Positions 33,471 through 41,221 of a DNA stretch of 64,000 nucleotides are shown here, piece by piece. This stretch comes from Terrimesophilobacter bigeumensis. GTDB lineage: Bacteria; Actinomycetota; Actinomycetes; Actinomycetales; Microbacteriaceae. Position 1 is the first letter of the stretch; each line of letters begins with the position of its first letter. Both the position numbers and the translations under genes were made by a program. The stretch is from contig NZ_BAABAE010000001.1 in the NCBI RefSeq assembly GCF_039537265.1, positions 186,001 to 250,000 on the forward strand. The letters are read 5' to 3'. Under the pieces are notes generated by a model, which saw nothing but the letters and a program-made list of their open reading frames with translations, did no database searches and had not been told where the DNA came from.

Positions 33471-34816
33471 TCTGTGTTGTTCTCCTTGCCTGGTACCACG
33501 CTACGACTTTTCGGCTTCGCACTCTCACCGCGACCGCGCGGTCCCCTGAGCGGCCCACCGAGCAACCACCCGAGCAGCCCGGCCGCCTGCGCCCGAGCCT
33601 GGGCGACGACCGAGGCGAGCCCGGTCCCCGCGACAGCCTCGCCGACCTGGGCGACACCGGGAACCGGTGGCCGCCGCACCGCGCGAGCCCACTCCACCGT
33701 CGCGAAATCGAGGACCTGTCCGGGGCTGAGGCCGACACCGAGCAGCTCGGCGGCATCCGTCCTCGCCACATCCCTGAGGTCGGGAGACGCGCTCTCGTAG
33801 GAGAGTCTCACGACGTGCCGGCCGGCGGCGCGCTCGGCCAGCCAGGACCACTTCGCGGTCTGGTGGGTGAGCGCCCTGGCCCTCACCCGGGAATTCCGGG
33901 CCACCAGGACGCCGCTGCCACGCGGCGCGGAATCCAGCTCGGCGCTGTCGAGGACGAGGGTCGCCAGCGTGGTCGTGCGCGATTCCGCCGGCGCGACCAG
34001 GCCGGGAGCGGCGACCACCACGACACCGGAGAGCAGCCTCCCGCCCACGAGCACACCGTCAGCCCGGACCTCGTCCACGCGCGCACCGAGTCGGATGTCG
34101 GCACCGCGTCGTTCGAGGTCGGCCTGGAGTTCGTCCACGAGCCGCACGATCCCGCCTCGGATCCCCGCGACGGCCGATCCGGCGATCGCGGAGCCGCGCA
34201 GCGCACGAACGGCGCGCGCGAGGGATCCCTCGGCCGCGAGAGCCGCGAGCAGCCCGGGGGCGACCTGCTCCAGGAGCAGCTCGTCGGGGTGGGTACTGTG
34301 CACGCCGCCCGCCACTGGGGCGACGAGCTTCTCGACCACCGAGGCGCCCATCCTGCGGCGCACGAGCTCACCGAGAGTGCGCGAGCTCGCGCCGACCCGG
34401 ACCGGCAGCAGTGCGTCGAGGCCGGCGCGGATCGCGGCGCGGCGCCCGACGATCCTGGTCACGGCGGCGTCGAACGGGGAGGCGGGGACGCCGAGCAGGC
34501 TCGTCGCAGGAAGCGGAAGGGCTCTGCCGTCGCCGGAGTACAACCAGGCTCCCGCCGGTTCCGGTGCGACGATGTCGGGGCCCAGCCCGAGCTCCGTGGC
34601 GAGATCTGCGACGACGCTCGTGCGGGTCGCGAAGGCCTCCGCCCCGGCATCCAGCTCGATGCCGCCGACACTGTGGCGCCGCACCTGCCCGCCCAGGCGA
34701 TCGCCGGCCTCGAGCAGCACCACAGGAACACCGGCCACCGCGAGATCCCGCGCCGCCACGAGGCCTGCGATCCCGCCCCCGATCACGATGCCGCGCCGGG
34801 TTGTCGCGGCCGTCAC
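33467..34816 (-). CDS. hemY: Coproporphyrinogen III oxidase (HemY/CgoX)
   Basis: A 449-residue FAD enzyme of the oxygen-dependent HemY family; in this pathway it oxidises coproporphyrinogen III to coproporphyrin III. The N-terminus contains GIVIGGGIAGLVAARDLA and LLEAGDRLGGQVRR, followed by the substrate-domain SPFDAAVTRIVGRRA region and the central VAPVAGGVHSTHPDELLLEQ. The GTG at 34816 overlaps the hemE stop by 4 nt; frame further upstream is antisense-free shadow of hemE. A basic, low-complexity tail follows the last conserved helix. Confidence 0.93.
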   Translation of the reverse strand: MTAATTRRGIVIGGGIAGLVAARDLAVAGVPVVLLEAGDRLGGQVRRHSVGGIELDAGAEAFATRTSVVADLATELGLGPDIVAPEPAGAWLYSGDGRALPLPATSLLGVPASPFDAAVTRIVGRRAAIRAGLDALLPVRVGASSRTLGELVRRRMGASVVEKLVAPVAGGVHSTHPDELLLEQVAPGLLAALAAEGSLARAVRALRGSAIAGSAVAGIRGGIVRLVDELQADLERRGADIRLGARVDEVRADGVLVGGRLLSGVVVVAAPGLVAPAESRTTTLATLVLDSAELDSAPRGSGVLVARNSRVRARALTHQTAKWSWLAERAAGRHVVRLSYESASPDLRDVARTDAAELLGVGLSPGQVLDFATVEWARAVRRPPVPGVAQVGEAVAGTGLASVVAQARAQAAGLLGWLLGGPLRGPRGRGESAKPKSRSVVPGKENNTE

Positions 34817-35874
34817 CGTGGGAGGGAGTGCACGAGCTCGACGAGGCGCGTGAGCGTGTCGGGGTCGGTGTCCGGCGGCACGCCGTGCCCGAGATTGACC
34901 ACATGGGCGGGAGCCGCCCGTCCGGAATCCACGACCTCTCGCACGTGAGCCTCCAGTACCGGCCAGGGTGCAGCCAGCAGCGCAGGGTCGATGTTGCCCT
35001 GGAGCGGGGTGCTCCCGCCGAGCCGGCGATTCGCCTCGGAGAGCGGCATCCGCCAGTCGACGCCGATCACGTCCGCGCCGACCCCCCGCATCGCGGCAAG
35101 AAGATCGCCCGCCCCGACCCCGAAGTGGACCGTGGGGACGTCCAGCCCGCGAAGGTGGTCGAGCGCGCGCCTGGAGTGCGGGGCGACCCGGCGCACGTAG
35201 TCGTCGACGCCGAGCGACCCGGCCCAGGAGTCGAACAGCTGCACGGCGGATGCGCCGGCCTCGACCTGCGCGCGAAGGAACTCCCCCGCCGCGTCGGCCG
35301 CCCAGTTCATGAGTGCCGCCCAAGTGTGCGGGTCGGAGTGCATGAGGGTGCGCGCCCGAAGATGATCCTTGGACGGGCCGCCCTCGACCAGGTAGGCGGC
35401 GACCGTGAACGGGGCGCCCGCGAAGCCGATCAGCGGCGTGCTGCCGAGCTCTGCGACGGTGAGGGCGACGGCTTCGCGGATCGGCGAGAAGACGTCGGGG
35501 TCGATGGGGCGCAGAGCCGCGACGTCCGAGGCGCTGCGGATCGGATGCTCGAGCACCGGGCCGCGGCCCGGCGCGATCTCCACACCGACACCGCCGAGCC
35601 TGACGGGAACGACGATGTCGCTGAACAGGATGCCGGCATCGACGCCGTGCCTGCGCACCGGCTGCAGGGTGATCTCGCTTGCGAGCGCAGGGTCGAGGCA
35701 GGCATCGAGCATGGCGACGTCCGTGCGCAGCGCCCGGTACTCCGGGAGGGAGCGCCCGGCCTGCCGCATGAACCACACCGGGAGGGTTTCCGGCCGTTCG
35801 CCGCGGAAGGCGCGGATCAGGGGAGAACTCTGCGTCCTGCCGTCGACCAGGGGGTGTGTTGGGGGAAGAGCCAC
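34813..35874 (-). CDS. hemE: Uroporphyrinogen decarboxylase
   Basis: The protein (353 residues) removes four carboxylates from uroporphyrinogen III to give coproporphyrinogen III. The signature PVWFMRQAGRSLPEYRALR with the substrate-binding Arg is near residue 32, and the second signature region IGFAGAPFTVAAYLVEG follows in the middle. It is the first gene of the eight-gene haem operon; its GTG start is 44 nt from the divergent hemA start, leaving little room for separate promoters. Confidence 0.96.
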   Translation of the reverse strand: MALPPTHPLVDGRTQSSPLIRAFRGERPETLPVWFMRQAGRSLPEYRALRTDVAMLDACLDPALASEITLQPVRRHGVDAGILFSDIVVPVRLGGVGVEIAPGRGPVLEHPIRSASDVAALRPIDPDVFSPIREAVALTVAELGSTPLIGFAGAPFTVAAYLVEGGPSKDHLRARTLMHSDPHTWAALMNWAADAAGEFLRAQVEAGASAVQLFDSWAGSLGVDDYVRRVAPHSRRALDHLRGLDVPTVHFGVGAGDLLAAMRGVGADVIGVDWRMPLSEANRRLGGSTPLQGNIDPALLAAPWPVLEAHVREVVDSGRAAPAHVVNLGHGVPPDTDPDTLTRLVELVHSLPR

Positions 35875-35905
35875 GGGAACAGCTTAGGCATGCAGAAAGT
35901 AGTTC

Positions 35906-35911
35906 TACACT
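35906..35911 (+). promoter_or_regulatory. Putative -10 box (TACACT), leaderless promoter of hemA
   Basis: TACACT ends 7 nt before the hemA GTG at 35919. The hemE/hemA divergent interval is only 44 nt, so any regulator bound here could control both directions. Confidence 0.5.
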
Positions 35912-35918
35912 GGACGGC

Positions 35919-37127
35919 GTGCTCCTCTGCGTCTCCGTCAGTCACCGAAACGCGGAGTTCGAGTACCTGGAGCAGCTTGCGGGTTCGGCATCCGCCGCCC
36001 TGTCCGGCCTCGGTGGACGTTCCGATGTCGACGGTGCGATCGTGCTGTCGACGTGCAACCGGTTCGAGGTCTACCTGGATTCCGAGCTCCGGGATGCCAT
36101 CCCCATCATCGCCGAGACGGCGGGGGTCGACGCCCGGGCTCTCCGCGAACACGCGAGCGTGTTCCACGGGGAGGATGCCGCCCGGCACCTGTTCTCCGTG
36201 GCATCCGGGCTCGAATCCGTCGTCGTCGGGGAGGAGGAGATCTCCGGCCAGGTCGGCAGGGCCCTGAGCGCGGCGCGAAGCAGCGGCGCGGCATCCTCAT
36301 CGCTGGAGAGACTGTTCCAGGCGGCCGCGAAGACGAGTCGCGGGGTGAAGACCCGCACCGAGCTCAGCACGGCCGGCCGCTCACTCGTGCGCCTCGCCCT
36401 CGACCTCGCCGCGAGCCGCTTCGCCGACTGGTCCGACCTGACCGTGCTGCTCGTCGGGACCGGGAGGTACGCCGCGACCACCGTCGCAGCCCTGCGCGAG
36501 CGCGGCGCGAGCCGCATCGTGGTCTTCTCGGTGACGGGGAGGGAGACCTCCTTCGCCGTGAGCCACGGGCTCCGGGCGGCGGGAGATCTCCGCACCGAAC
36601 TCGCCGCCGCCGATCTCGTCGTGACCTGCACCTCGCACGAGGGATATGTCGTCGCGGCAGAGGATCTCGAAGGAACGCATCGCACTCTCGTCATCGATCT
36701 CGGGCTTCCGCGCAATGTCGATCCGAACGTCACGACGGTCGACGGCGTCGACCTCCTCGACCTCGAGACGATCAGCCTGCACGCTCCGCTCGCGGAACTC
36801 AGTTCGACCCAGGATGCGCGCGAGATCGTCGGAAGCGCCGCGTCGGCGTTCGCGGCGGGAGCGGCCATCGCCCCGGCGGTCGTCGCACTGCGGGAGCATG
36901 TGCTCGCCGTGCTCGCCGCGGAACTCGAGCGGCGCCCCGCGAGCTCCGAGACCGAGGCGGCCCTTCGCCATTTCGCCGGAGTCCTGTTGCACGGGCCGTC
37001 CGTTCGGGCCAGGGAACTCGCGGTCGAGGGCCGCTCCGACGATGTCGCCCTGGCGCTCGACGCCCTGTTCGACATCCGGCTCGAGGATGCGCCGGCCGAG
37101 GCCGACCCCCAGGCGGAGTGCGCCTGA
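35919..37127 (+). CDS. hemA: Glutamyl-tRNA reductase
   Basis: The protein (402 residues) reduces glutamyl-tRNA(Glu) to glutamate-1-semialdehyde, the entry step of C5 tetrapyrrole synthesis. The nucleophile Cys46 sits in STCNRFEVY, preceded by VSVSHRNAEFEYLEQ; VVGEEEISGQVGRAL and the NADPH-binding VLLVGTGRYAATTVAALRERG follow, then a C-terminal dimerisation helix. In GTGRY the second half of the usual GxGxxG/M pattern is slightly altered. The GTG at 35919 is chosen because it starts one residue before the first conserved strand. It diverges from the hem operon. Confidence 0.95.
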   Translation: MLLCVSVSHRNAEFEYLEQLAGSASAALSGLGGRSDVDGAIVLSTCNRFEVYLDSELRDAIPIIAETAGVDARALREHASVFHGEDAARHLFSVASGLESVVVGEEEISGQVGRALSAARSSGAASSSLERLFQAAAKTSRGVKTRTELSTAGRSLVRLALDLAASRFADWSDLTVLLVGTGRYAATTVAALRERGASRIVVFSVTGRETSFAVSHGLRAAGDLRTELAAADLVVTCTSHEGYVVAAEDLEGTHRTLVIDLGLPRNVDPNVTTVDGVDLLDLETISLHAPLAELSSTQDAREIVGSAASAFAAGAAIAPAVVALREHVLAVLAAELERRPASSETEAALRHFAGVLLHGPSVRARELAVEGRSDDVALALDALFDIRLEDAPAEADPQAECA

Positions 37128-37140
37128 GCTCCTCCGGCCC

Positions 37141-38157
37141 CTATCGGGCCAGGCGCTCGACGATCGCGCCGTAGACGTTCGGCAGGGCGCGGGCCAGCGG
37201 CACGATCGTGGGCCGCAGCGGTGAGGCGCCGAGCGCGACGAGACCGACCGTGAGCATCCGGAAGTCCCGGGTCGCCCTGCGCCATTCCCGCTCGTACCTC
37301 TTCGGCTCATCGGCGACGATGCAGTCGATCGCTGCGCGCGCCTGGGCGAGCCCGACCCGGATGCCTTCCCCCGTGATCGCGTCGACGTAGCCCGATGCGT
37401 CCCCGACGAGCAGCACGCGTCCGGCCGTTCTCGCTCGAGTGCGCTGCCGGAGCGGACCGGCCCCGCGCGTGCTCGTGGTGACCGCCGCCCCGTCCAGCCG
37501 TTGCGCGAGCGACGGCACCGCGTTGACCGCCGCGTCGTAGTCGGTGTGCCGGGGTCCGAGCACGGCGACGCCGACCTCGAGGTCGCCGACCGGCGTCACG
37601 TACACTTCGGCGCTGCCCGTCCAGTGCACTTCGACGAGGTCGTTCCAGGGTGCGACCGCGAAGTGCCGGCGCAGCCCGAATCGCCGCGGTCCGCGCGTGC
37701 GAGCGGCGAGCCCGGCCAGCTCGCGGACCGTGGAGTGCAGGCCGTCGCACCCGAGCATCCAGCGCGCCTCGATCCCGGCGGCCGCGACCGAGTCCGCGGA
37801 CTGCTCGTACGCGTCGACCTTCCCGACCATGCGATCGACTCCGACCTCCTCCGCGCGCTCTGCGAGCGCCGCGTGCAGGATCGTCCTGCGCACCCCGCGG
37901 CCGACGCCGTGACGGAAGCCGTGATCGGCCCGACGCCCACCGCCCCGGTAGCTGATGCCCGCGAGGCCGTGGCCCTGCGGGTCCACCCCGAGACGCGCGA
38001 GTGCGGTGACCGCACCGGGCATGAGGCCTTCGCCGCAGGCCTTGTCGATCGGGCCGGTCCGCGGCTCGACGACCGTCACGGAGAGACCCGCCATCCGCGC
38101 CTCGATCGCGGCGGCGAGGCCGATCGGCCCGCCCCCGACGACCAGCACGTCGATCAT
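37141..38157 (-). CDS. FAD-dependent hydroxylase, SrsC/geranylgeranyl-reductase-like
   Basis: A 338-residue flavoprotein. The FAD site is visible as DVLVVGGGPIGLAAAIEARMAG, with DKACGEGLMPGAV and VLLVGDASGYVDAITGEGI, a pattern shared by geranylgeranyl-reductase-like and aromatic hydroxylase flavoproteins. By position (third gene after a type III polyketide synthase and an ICMT-type methyltransferase) it corresponds to SrsC of the Streptomyces griseus phenolic-lipid operon, which hydroxylates the alkylresorcinol ring to a quinone; that role is inference. The ATG overlaps the methyltransferase stop by 4 nt. Confidence 0.8.
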   Translation of the reverse strand: MIDVLVVGGGPIGLAAAIEARMAGLSVTVVEPRTGPIDKACGEGLMPGAVTALARLGVDPQGHGLAGISYRGGGRRADHGFRHGVGRGVRRTILHAALAERAEEVGVDRMVGKVDAYEQSADSVAAAGIEARWMLGCDGLHSTVRELAGLAARTRGPRRFGLRRHFAVAPWNDLVEVHWTGSAEVYVTPVGDLEVGVAVLGPRHTDYDAAVNAVPSLAQRLDGAAVTTSTRGAGPLRQRTRARTAGRVLLVGDASGYVDAITGEGIRVGLAQARAAIDCIVADEPKRYEREWRRATRDFRMLTVGLVALGASPLRPTIVPLARALPNVYGAIVERLAR

Positions 38158-38684
38158 CGCGCGAGGCTCGCGAGTGCCCGGTTCTCGGTCGGGATGCGGA
38201 AGCCGAGCAGCAGAACGGCGTTCAGCACCGTGAACGCGAGCGCCGTGATCCACGCCGTGTGCACGAGCGGGAGTGCGAACCCTTCGACGACGACGGCCAG
38301 GTAGTTAGGGTGACGCAGGTTCGGATGCCGCAGCCAGCGGTATGGACCGCGCGTCACGAGGTGCAGCCCGGGCACGACGATGACCCGCGTGTTCCATTGC
38401 GGTCCGAGCGACGCGATGCACCAGTACCGCAGCGCCTGGCTGAGCAGGACGAGTGCGAGCATGGGCCATCCGAGCCAGGGCAGGAACGGCCGGCCGGCGA
38501 GGAACACTTCGGCGAGACAGGCGAGAAGCAGCCCGCTGTGCAGGGCGACCATCCACGGGAAGTGCCGTTTCCCGTACTCGACACCGCCCTGGGCGAACGC
38601 GGTCCGCGCGTTGCGGGTGGAGATCACGAGTTCGACGATGCGCTCCGCTCCCGTCGCGAGGACCAGGGCGAGGTAGGCGATCAC
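38154..38684 (-). CDS. Isoprenylcysteine carboxyl methyltransferase-type membrane methyltransferase (SrsB-like)
   Basis: A 176-residue membrane protein with about five hydrophobic segments and the ICMT/PEMT cofactor motif near the C-terminus. The motif contains a doubling, LRHPNLRHPNYLAVV, where a single RHPNY is usual. The two RHPN copies use different codons, so it is not a recent slip. In srs operons the equivalent protein O-methylates the alkylresorcinol made by the type III polyketide synthase. The GTG at 38684 overlaps the PKS stop (GTGA). Confidence 0.78.
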   Translation of the reverse strand: MIAYLALVLATGAERIVELVISTRNARTAFAQGGVEYGKRHFPWMVALHSGLLLACLAEVFLAGRPFLPWLGWPMLALVLLSQALRYWCIASLGPQWNTRVIVVPGLHLVTRGPYRWLRHPNLRHPNYLAVVVEGFALPLVHTAWITALAFTVLNAVLLLGFRIPTENRALASLAR

Positions 38685-39727
38685 GGCCACTCCAGGAGCA
38701 CGAACTCCGCCCCGACGCCCGGGCCGAGCGCGAAGAGCAGCCCAGGGGTCCCGCTCGACTGCGGGCCGGCATCCGCGAGCACGTGCAGGACGGAGGACGA
38801 CGAGAGGTTCCCGACCTTCTCGAGCGACGCCCAGCTCAGGTCGAAGACCTCCCTTGGGAGGCCCAGGGAGTCGCCGAACGCCTCGAGCACGCGGGGGCCG
38901 CCGGGATGCGCGATCCAGCACCCGACGTCGGCGAGCACGCGGCCGTTGTCGGCGAGGAACGAGCGGACGTCGGCGGGGAAGTGGCGTGCGATCAGATCGG
39001 CGACCCCGGCCGTGAGCACGATCTCGAAACCGCTCGCCTTCACGTTCCAGCCGATGACGTCGCCCGTGTCCGGGTAGAACGCGCTGCGCGTGTCGAGAAC
39101 GCGCGGGCCGGCCGCCTCGAGCCCGCTGCCGACCATGACGACTGCGGCGGCCCCGTCGCCGAACAGCCCGGTCGCCACGAAGTTCGCCATGGTCTCATCC
39201 GCACGCCGTAGCGTGAGGGAGCACAATTCGACGCTGATCAGCACCCCGACCTCGTTCGGATGCCCGACCAGGTAGTCGTGCACGCGCGCGATGCCGGATG
39301 CTCCCGCGACACAGCCGAGCCCGAACGACGGAAGGCGCTTCACGTCGCTGCGCAGGCCCAGCCTCGGGATGAGGAGTGCGTCGATCGACGGCGCGGAGAT
39401 CCCGGTCACGGACGTGAACAGCACGAAGTCGACGTCGCTTGCCGCGAACCCGGCCTGCGCGAGCGCGTCGCCGAGCGCGCGCTCCGCAAGGTCGGTCGCG
39501 ACCCCGATGAAGATGTCGTTCGTCTCGTCGAACGGCCCGAGCTCCCGGTACTGCTCGAGCGGGAGGGCCGTGTGGCGGGTTCCGATGCCCGTCGCGGCAT
39601 GCATCCGTTCCAGGACCGCGCGCCGGGCCGGATCGGAGGAGATGAGCGGGGCCAACTCACGAGTGATCTCAGCCTGTGAGTAGTTGTACTCGGGCAGAAC
39701 CGGTGCGACGGCTGCGATCCGCGTCAT
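38681..39727 (-). CDS. Type III polyketide synthase (alkylresorcinol/alkylpyrone synthase-like)
   Basis: A 348-residue chalcone-synthase-fold enzyme that would extend a fatty acyl-CoA with malonyl-CoA and cyclise it to a resorcinol or pyrone. The catalytic triad is visible: Cys139 (GLGCVAGASG), His in WIAHPGGPRVLEAF and Asn in VGNLSSSSVLHVL. The operon partners (ICMT methyltransferase, FAD hydroxylase) match srsABC, which makes phenolic lipids that enter the membrane. Alternatively the product could be an alkylpyrone. An 11-bp perfect inverted repeat begins 8 nt upstream of the ATG. Confidence 0.88.
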   Translation of the reverse strand: MTRIAAVAPVLPEYNYSQAEITRELAPLISSDPARRAVLERMHAATGIGTRHTALPLEQYRELGPFDETNDIFIGVATDLAERALGDALAQAGFAASDVDFVLFTSVTGISAPSIDALLIPRLGLRSDVKRLPSFGLGCVAGASGIARVHDYLVGHPNEVGVLISVELCSLTLRRADETMANFVATGLFGDGAAAVVMVGSGLEAAGPRVLDTRSAFYPDTGDVIGWNVKASGFEIVLTAGVADLIARHFPADVRSFLADNGRVLADVGCWIAHPGGPRVLEAFGDSLGLPREVFDLSWASLEKVGNLSSSSVLHVLADAGPQSSGTPGLLFALGPGVGAEFVLLEWP

Positions 39728-39735
39728 TCGCTGAA

Positions 39736-39770
39736 CGTAGCACGCGTGGCTTACCGCTGCGCGTGCTACG
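39736..39770. promoter_or_regulatory. 11-bp perfect inverted repeat upstream of the type III PKS
   Basis: CGTAGCACGCG (39736-39746) and CGCGTGCTACG (39760-39770) pair perfectly around 13 nt. The element overlaps the stop of the lipase-maturation-factor gene and ends 8 nt before the PKS start, so it could be a terminator, an operator or both. Confidence 0.55.
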
Positions 39771-41193
39771 GCAGTGACACGGGAGGAATCACCACGCGGG
39801 GCTGGTCCCGCATCCACCACAGTCCGGTCCTGCGTTTCTCGGCCCGCGTCGCGAAGCGATAGTGGAAGGTTCTGACCCGCACCCAGCTCGGCCGTTCACC
39901 GTCGAACGGGTCGACCCGCAGCATCCGCAGCGTCGAGCGGTCGGCCTCCAACAGCTTGCCGAGGAAGGCGTAGAACCACTCCTCCCGCACCGAACCGAGC
40001 GGCAGGAACCACATGAGCCAGTCCAGCCGCAGGTGGTACGGGGCGAACTGCCGAGGCATGCGCGCCGGGTCGCCCGGCTTCCCCTTGAACTGATACTCGC
40101 GCCACTCGGCGGTGTCGTCGGGGGACGCCTCCAGGGTTCCCTCCACGATCACCTCGATCCGGCGACGGGTGACGGTGCCGAAGGCGCCGTACGCGTTAAC
40201 CAGTTGCCACCGATTGAAGCTGGCGTTCATCAATTGCCGACGGGAGAACAGGTTCCGGATCGGCCAATAGCTGAGAACGACGAGCAGCGCGCTCACCGCA
40301 AGGACCGGCACGAGCCACCAGATCGGCAGGACTGTGCCGGAACCCCCCTCCCGCGGGAGGAAGGGAAGCGCCCAGTGCACGACCGGATCGCTGATCCGGC
40401 TGAAGGCCAGCACGATCGTGATCCAGTTCAGCCAGGCGAAGTTGCCGCTCACGACGAGCCACAACTGGGTGAGGATGATCACGGCGGCCGCCGCGCTCGC
40501 GATCGGCTGCGGCGCGAACAGGAAGAACGGTACGATCAGCTGCGAGAAATGATTGCCGAGCACCTCGAGCCGGTGCACCGGCTTCGGCAGCAGATGAGCG
40601 AAGCGACTGAGGGGATTCGGCATCGGCTGCGTCTCGTGGTGGTAGTACAGCGCACTGAGGTCGCGCCACGCCGGGTCCCCGCGGATCTTGATCATGCCGG
40701 CCCCGAATTCGAGACGGAAGACCAGCCACGCGGTCAGTAGCAGGATCGCGGTCGGCGGCGGCATGGCATCCGAGCCGAGGAAGGCGACCGTGAACCCGGC
40801 CTCGAGCAGCAGCATCTCCCAACCGAAGGCATAGAACGTCTGGCCGACGTTGACCACCGACATGTACAGCAGCCACAGGGCGAGGAACACGAGCATCGGA
40901 ACCCAGGGCAGGCCCGACTGGGGAAGGCCGACGACGACGGATGCCGCGAGCGCCACCCCCGTCCAGGCCACCCACCGCAGCAGGCGGTCGCTGTACCTCC
41001 AGCGGAACAGCGTCGGCCCACGGAGGAACCGCCTGTGCTCGAGCAGCCGCGGCACGGGCAGAAGCCCGTGCTCGCCGAGGAGGGCGGGGAACTGGGCCGC
41101 GGTGGACAGGAAGGCGACGACGAAGACTCCCGCGACGCCCCGCTGCAGCACTTGCCGGGCGATCTCGTAATCCTGGGCGGCGAACCAGTCCAC
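39766..41193 (-). CDS. Lipase maturation factor-family membrane protein
   Basis: A 475-residue protein with an N-terminal membrane domain of about eight or nine helices and a soluble C-terminal domain, the organisation of LMF1-like (DUF1222) proteins. The family-typical RLEFGAGMIKIRGDPAWRDL and YHHETQPMPNPLSR are present, as are YQFKGKPGDPARMPRQFAPYHLRLDWLMW-type residues near 340-370. Vertebrate LMF1 assists lipase folding; the bacterial role is not established. TAGCGT 6 nt upstream of the GTG suggests a leaderless transcript. Confidence 0.88.
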   Translation of the reverse strand: MDWFAAQDYEIARQVLQRGVAGVFVVAFLSTAAQFPALLGEHGLLPVPRLLEHRRFLRGPTLFRWRYSDRLLRWVAWTGVALAASVVVGLPQSGLPWVPMLVFLALWLLYMSVVNVGQTFYAFGWEMLLLEAGFTVAFLGSDAMPPPTAILLLTAWLVFRLEFGAGMIKIRGDPAWRDLSALYYHHETQPMPNPLSRFAHLLPKPVHRLEVLGNHFSQLIVPFFLFAPQPIASAAAAVIILTQLWLVVSGNFAWLNWITIVLAFSRISDPVVHWALPFLPREGGSGTVLPIWWLVPVLAVSALLVVLSYWPIRNLFSRRQLMNASFNRWQLVNAYGAFGTVTRRRIEVIVEGTLEASPDDTAEWREYQFKGKPGDPARMPRQFAPYHLRLDWLMWFLPLGSVREEWFYAFLGKLLEADRSTLRMLRVDPFDGERPSWVRVRTFHYRFATRAEKRRTGLWWMRDQPRVVIPPVSLP

Positions 41194-41199
41194 CCGTCC

Positions 41200-41205
41200 A
41201 CGCTA
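41200..41205 (-). promoter_or_regulatory. Putative -10 box (TAGCGT), leaderless promoter of the LMF-family gene
   Basis: TAGCGT on the minus strand, 6 nt before the GTG at 41193. Confidence 0.4.
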
Positions 41206-41221
41206 CGCGCGGTGGCCCGGT

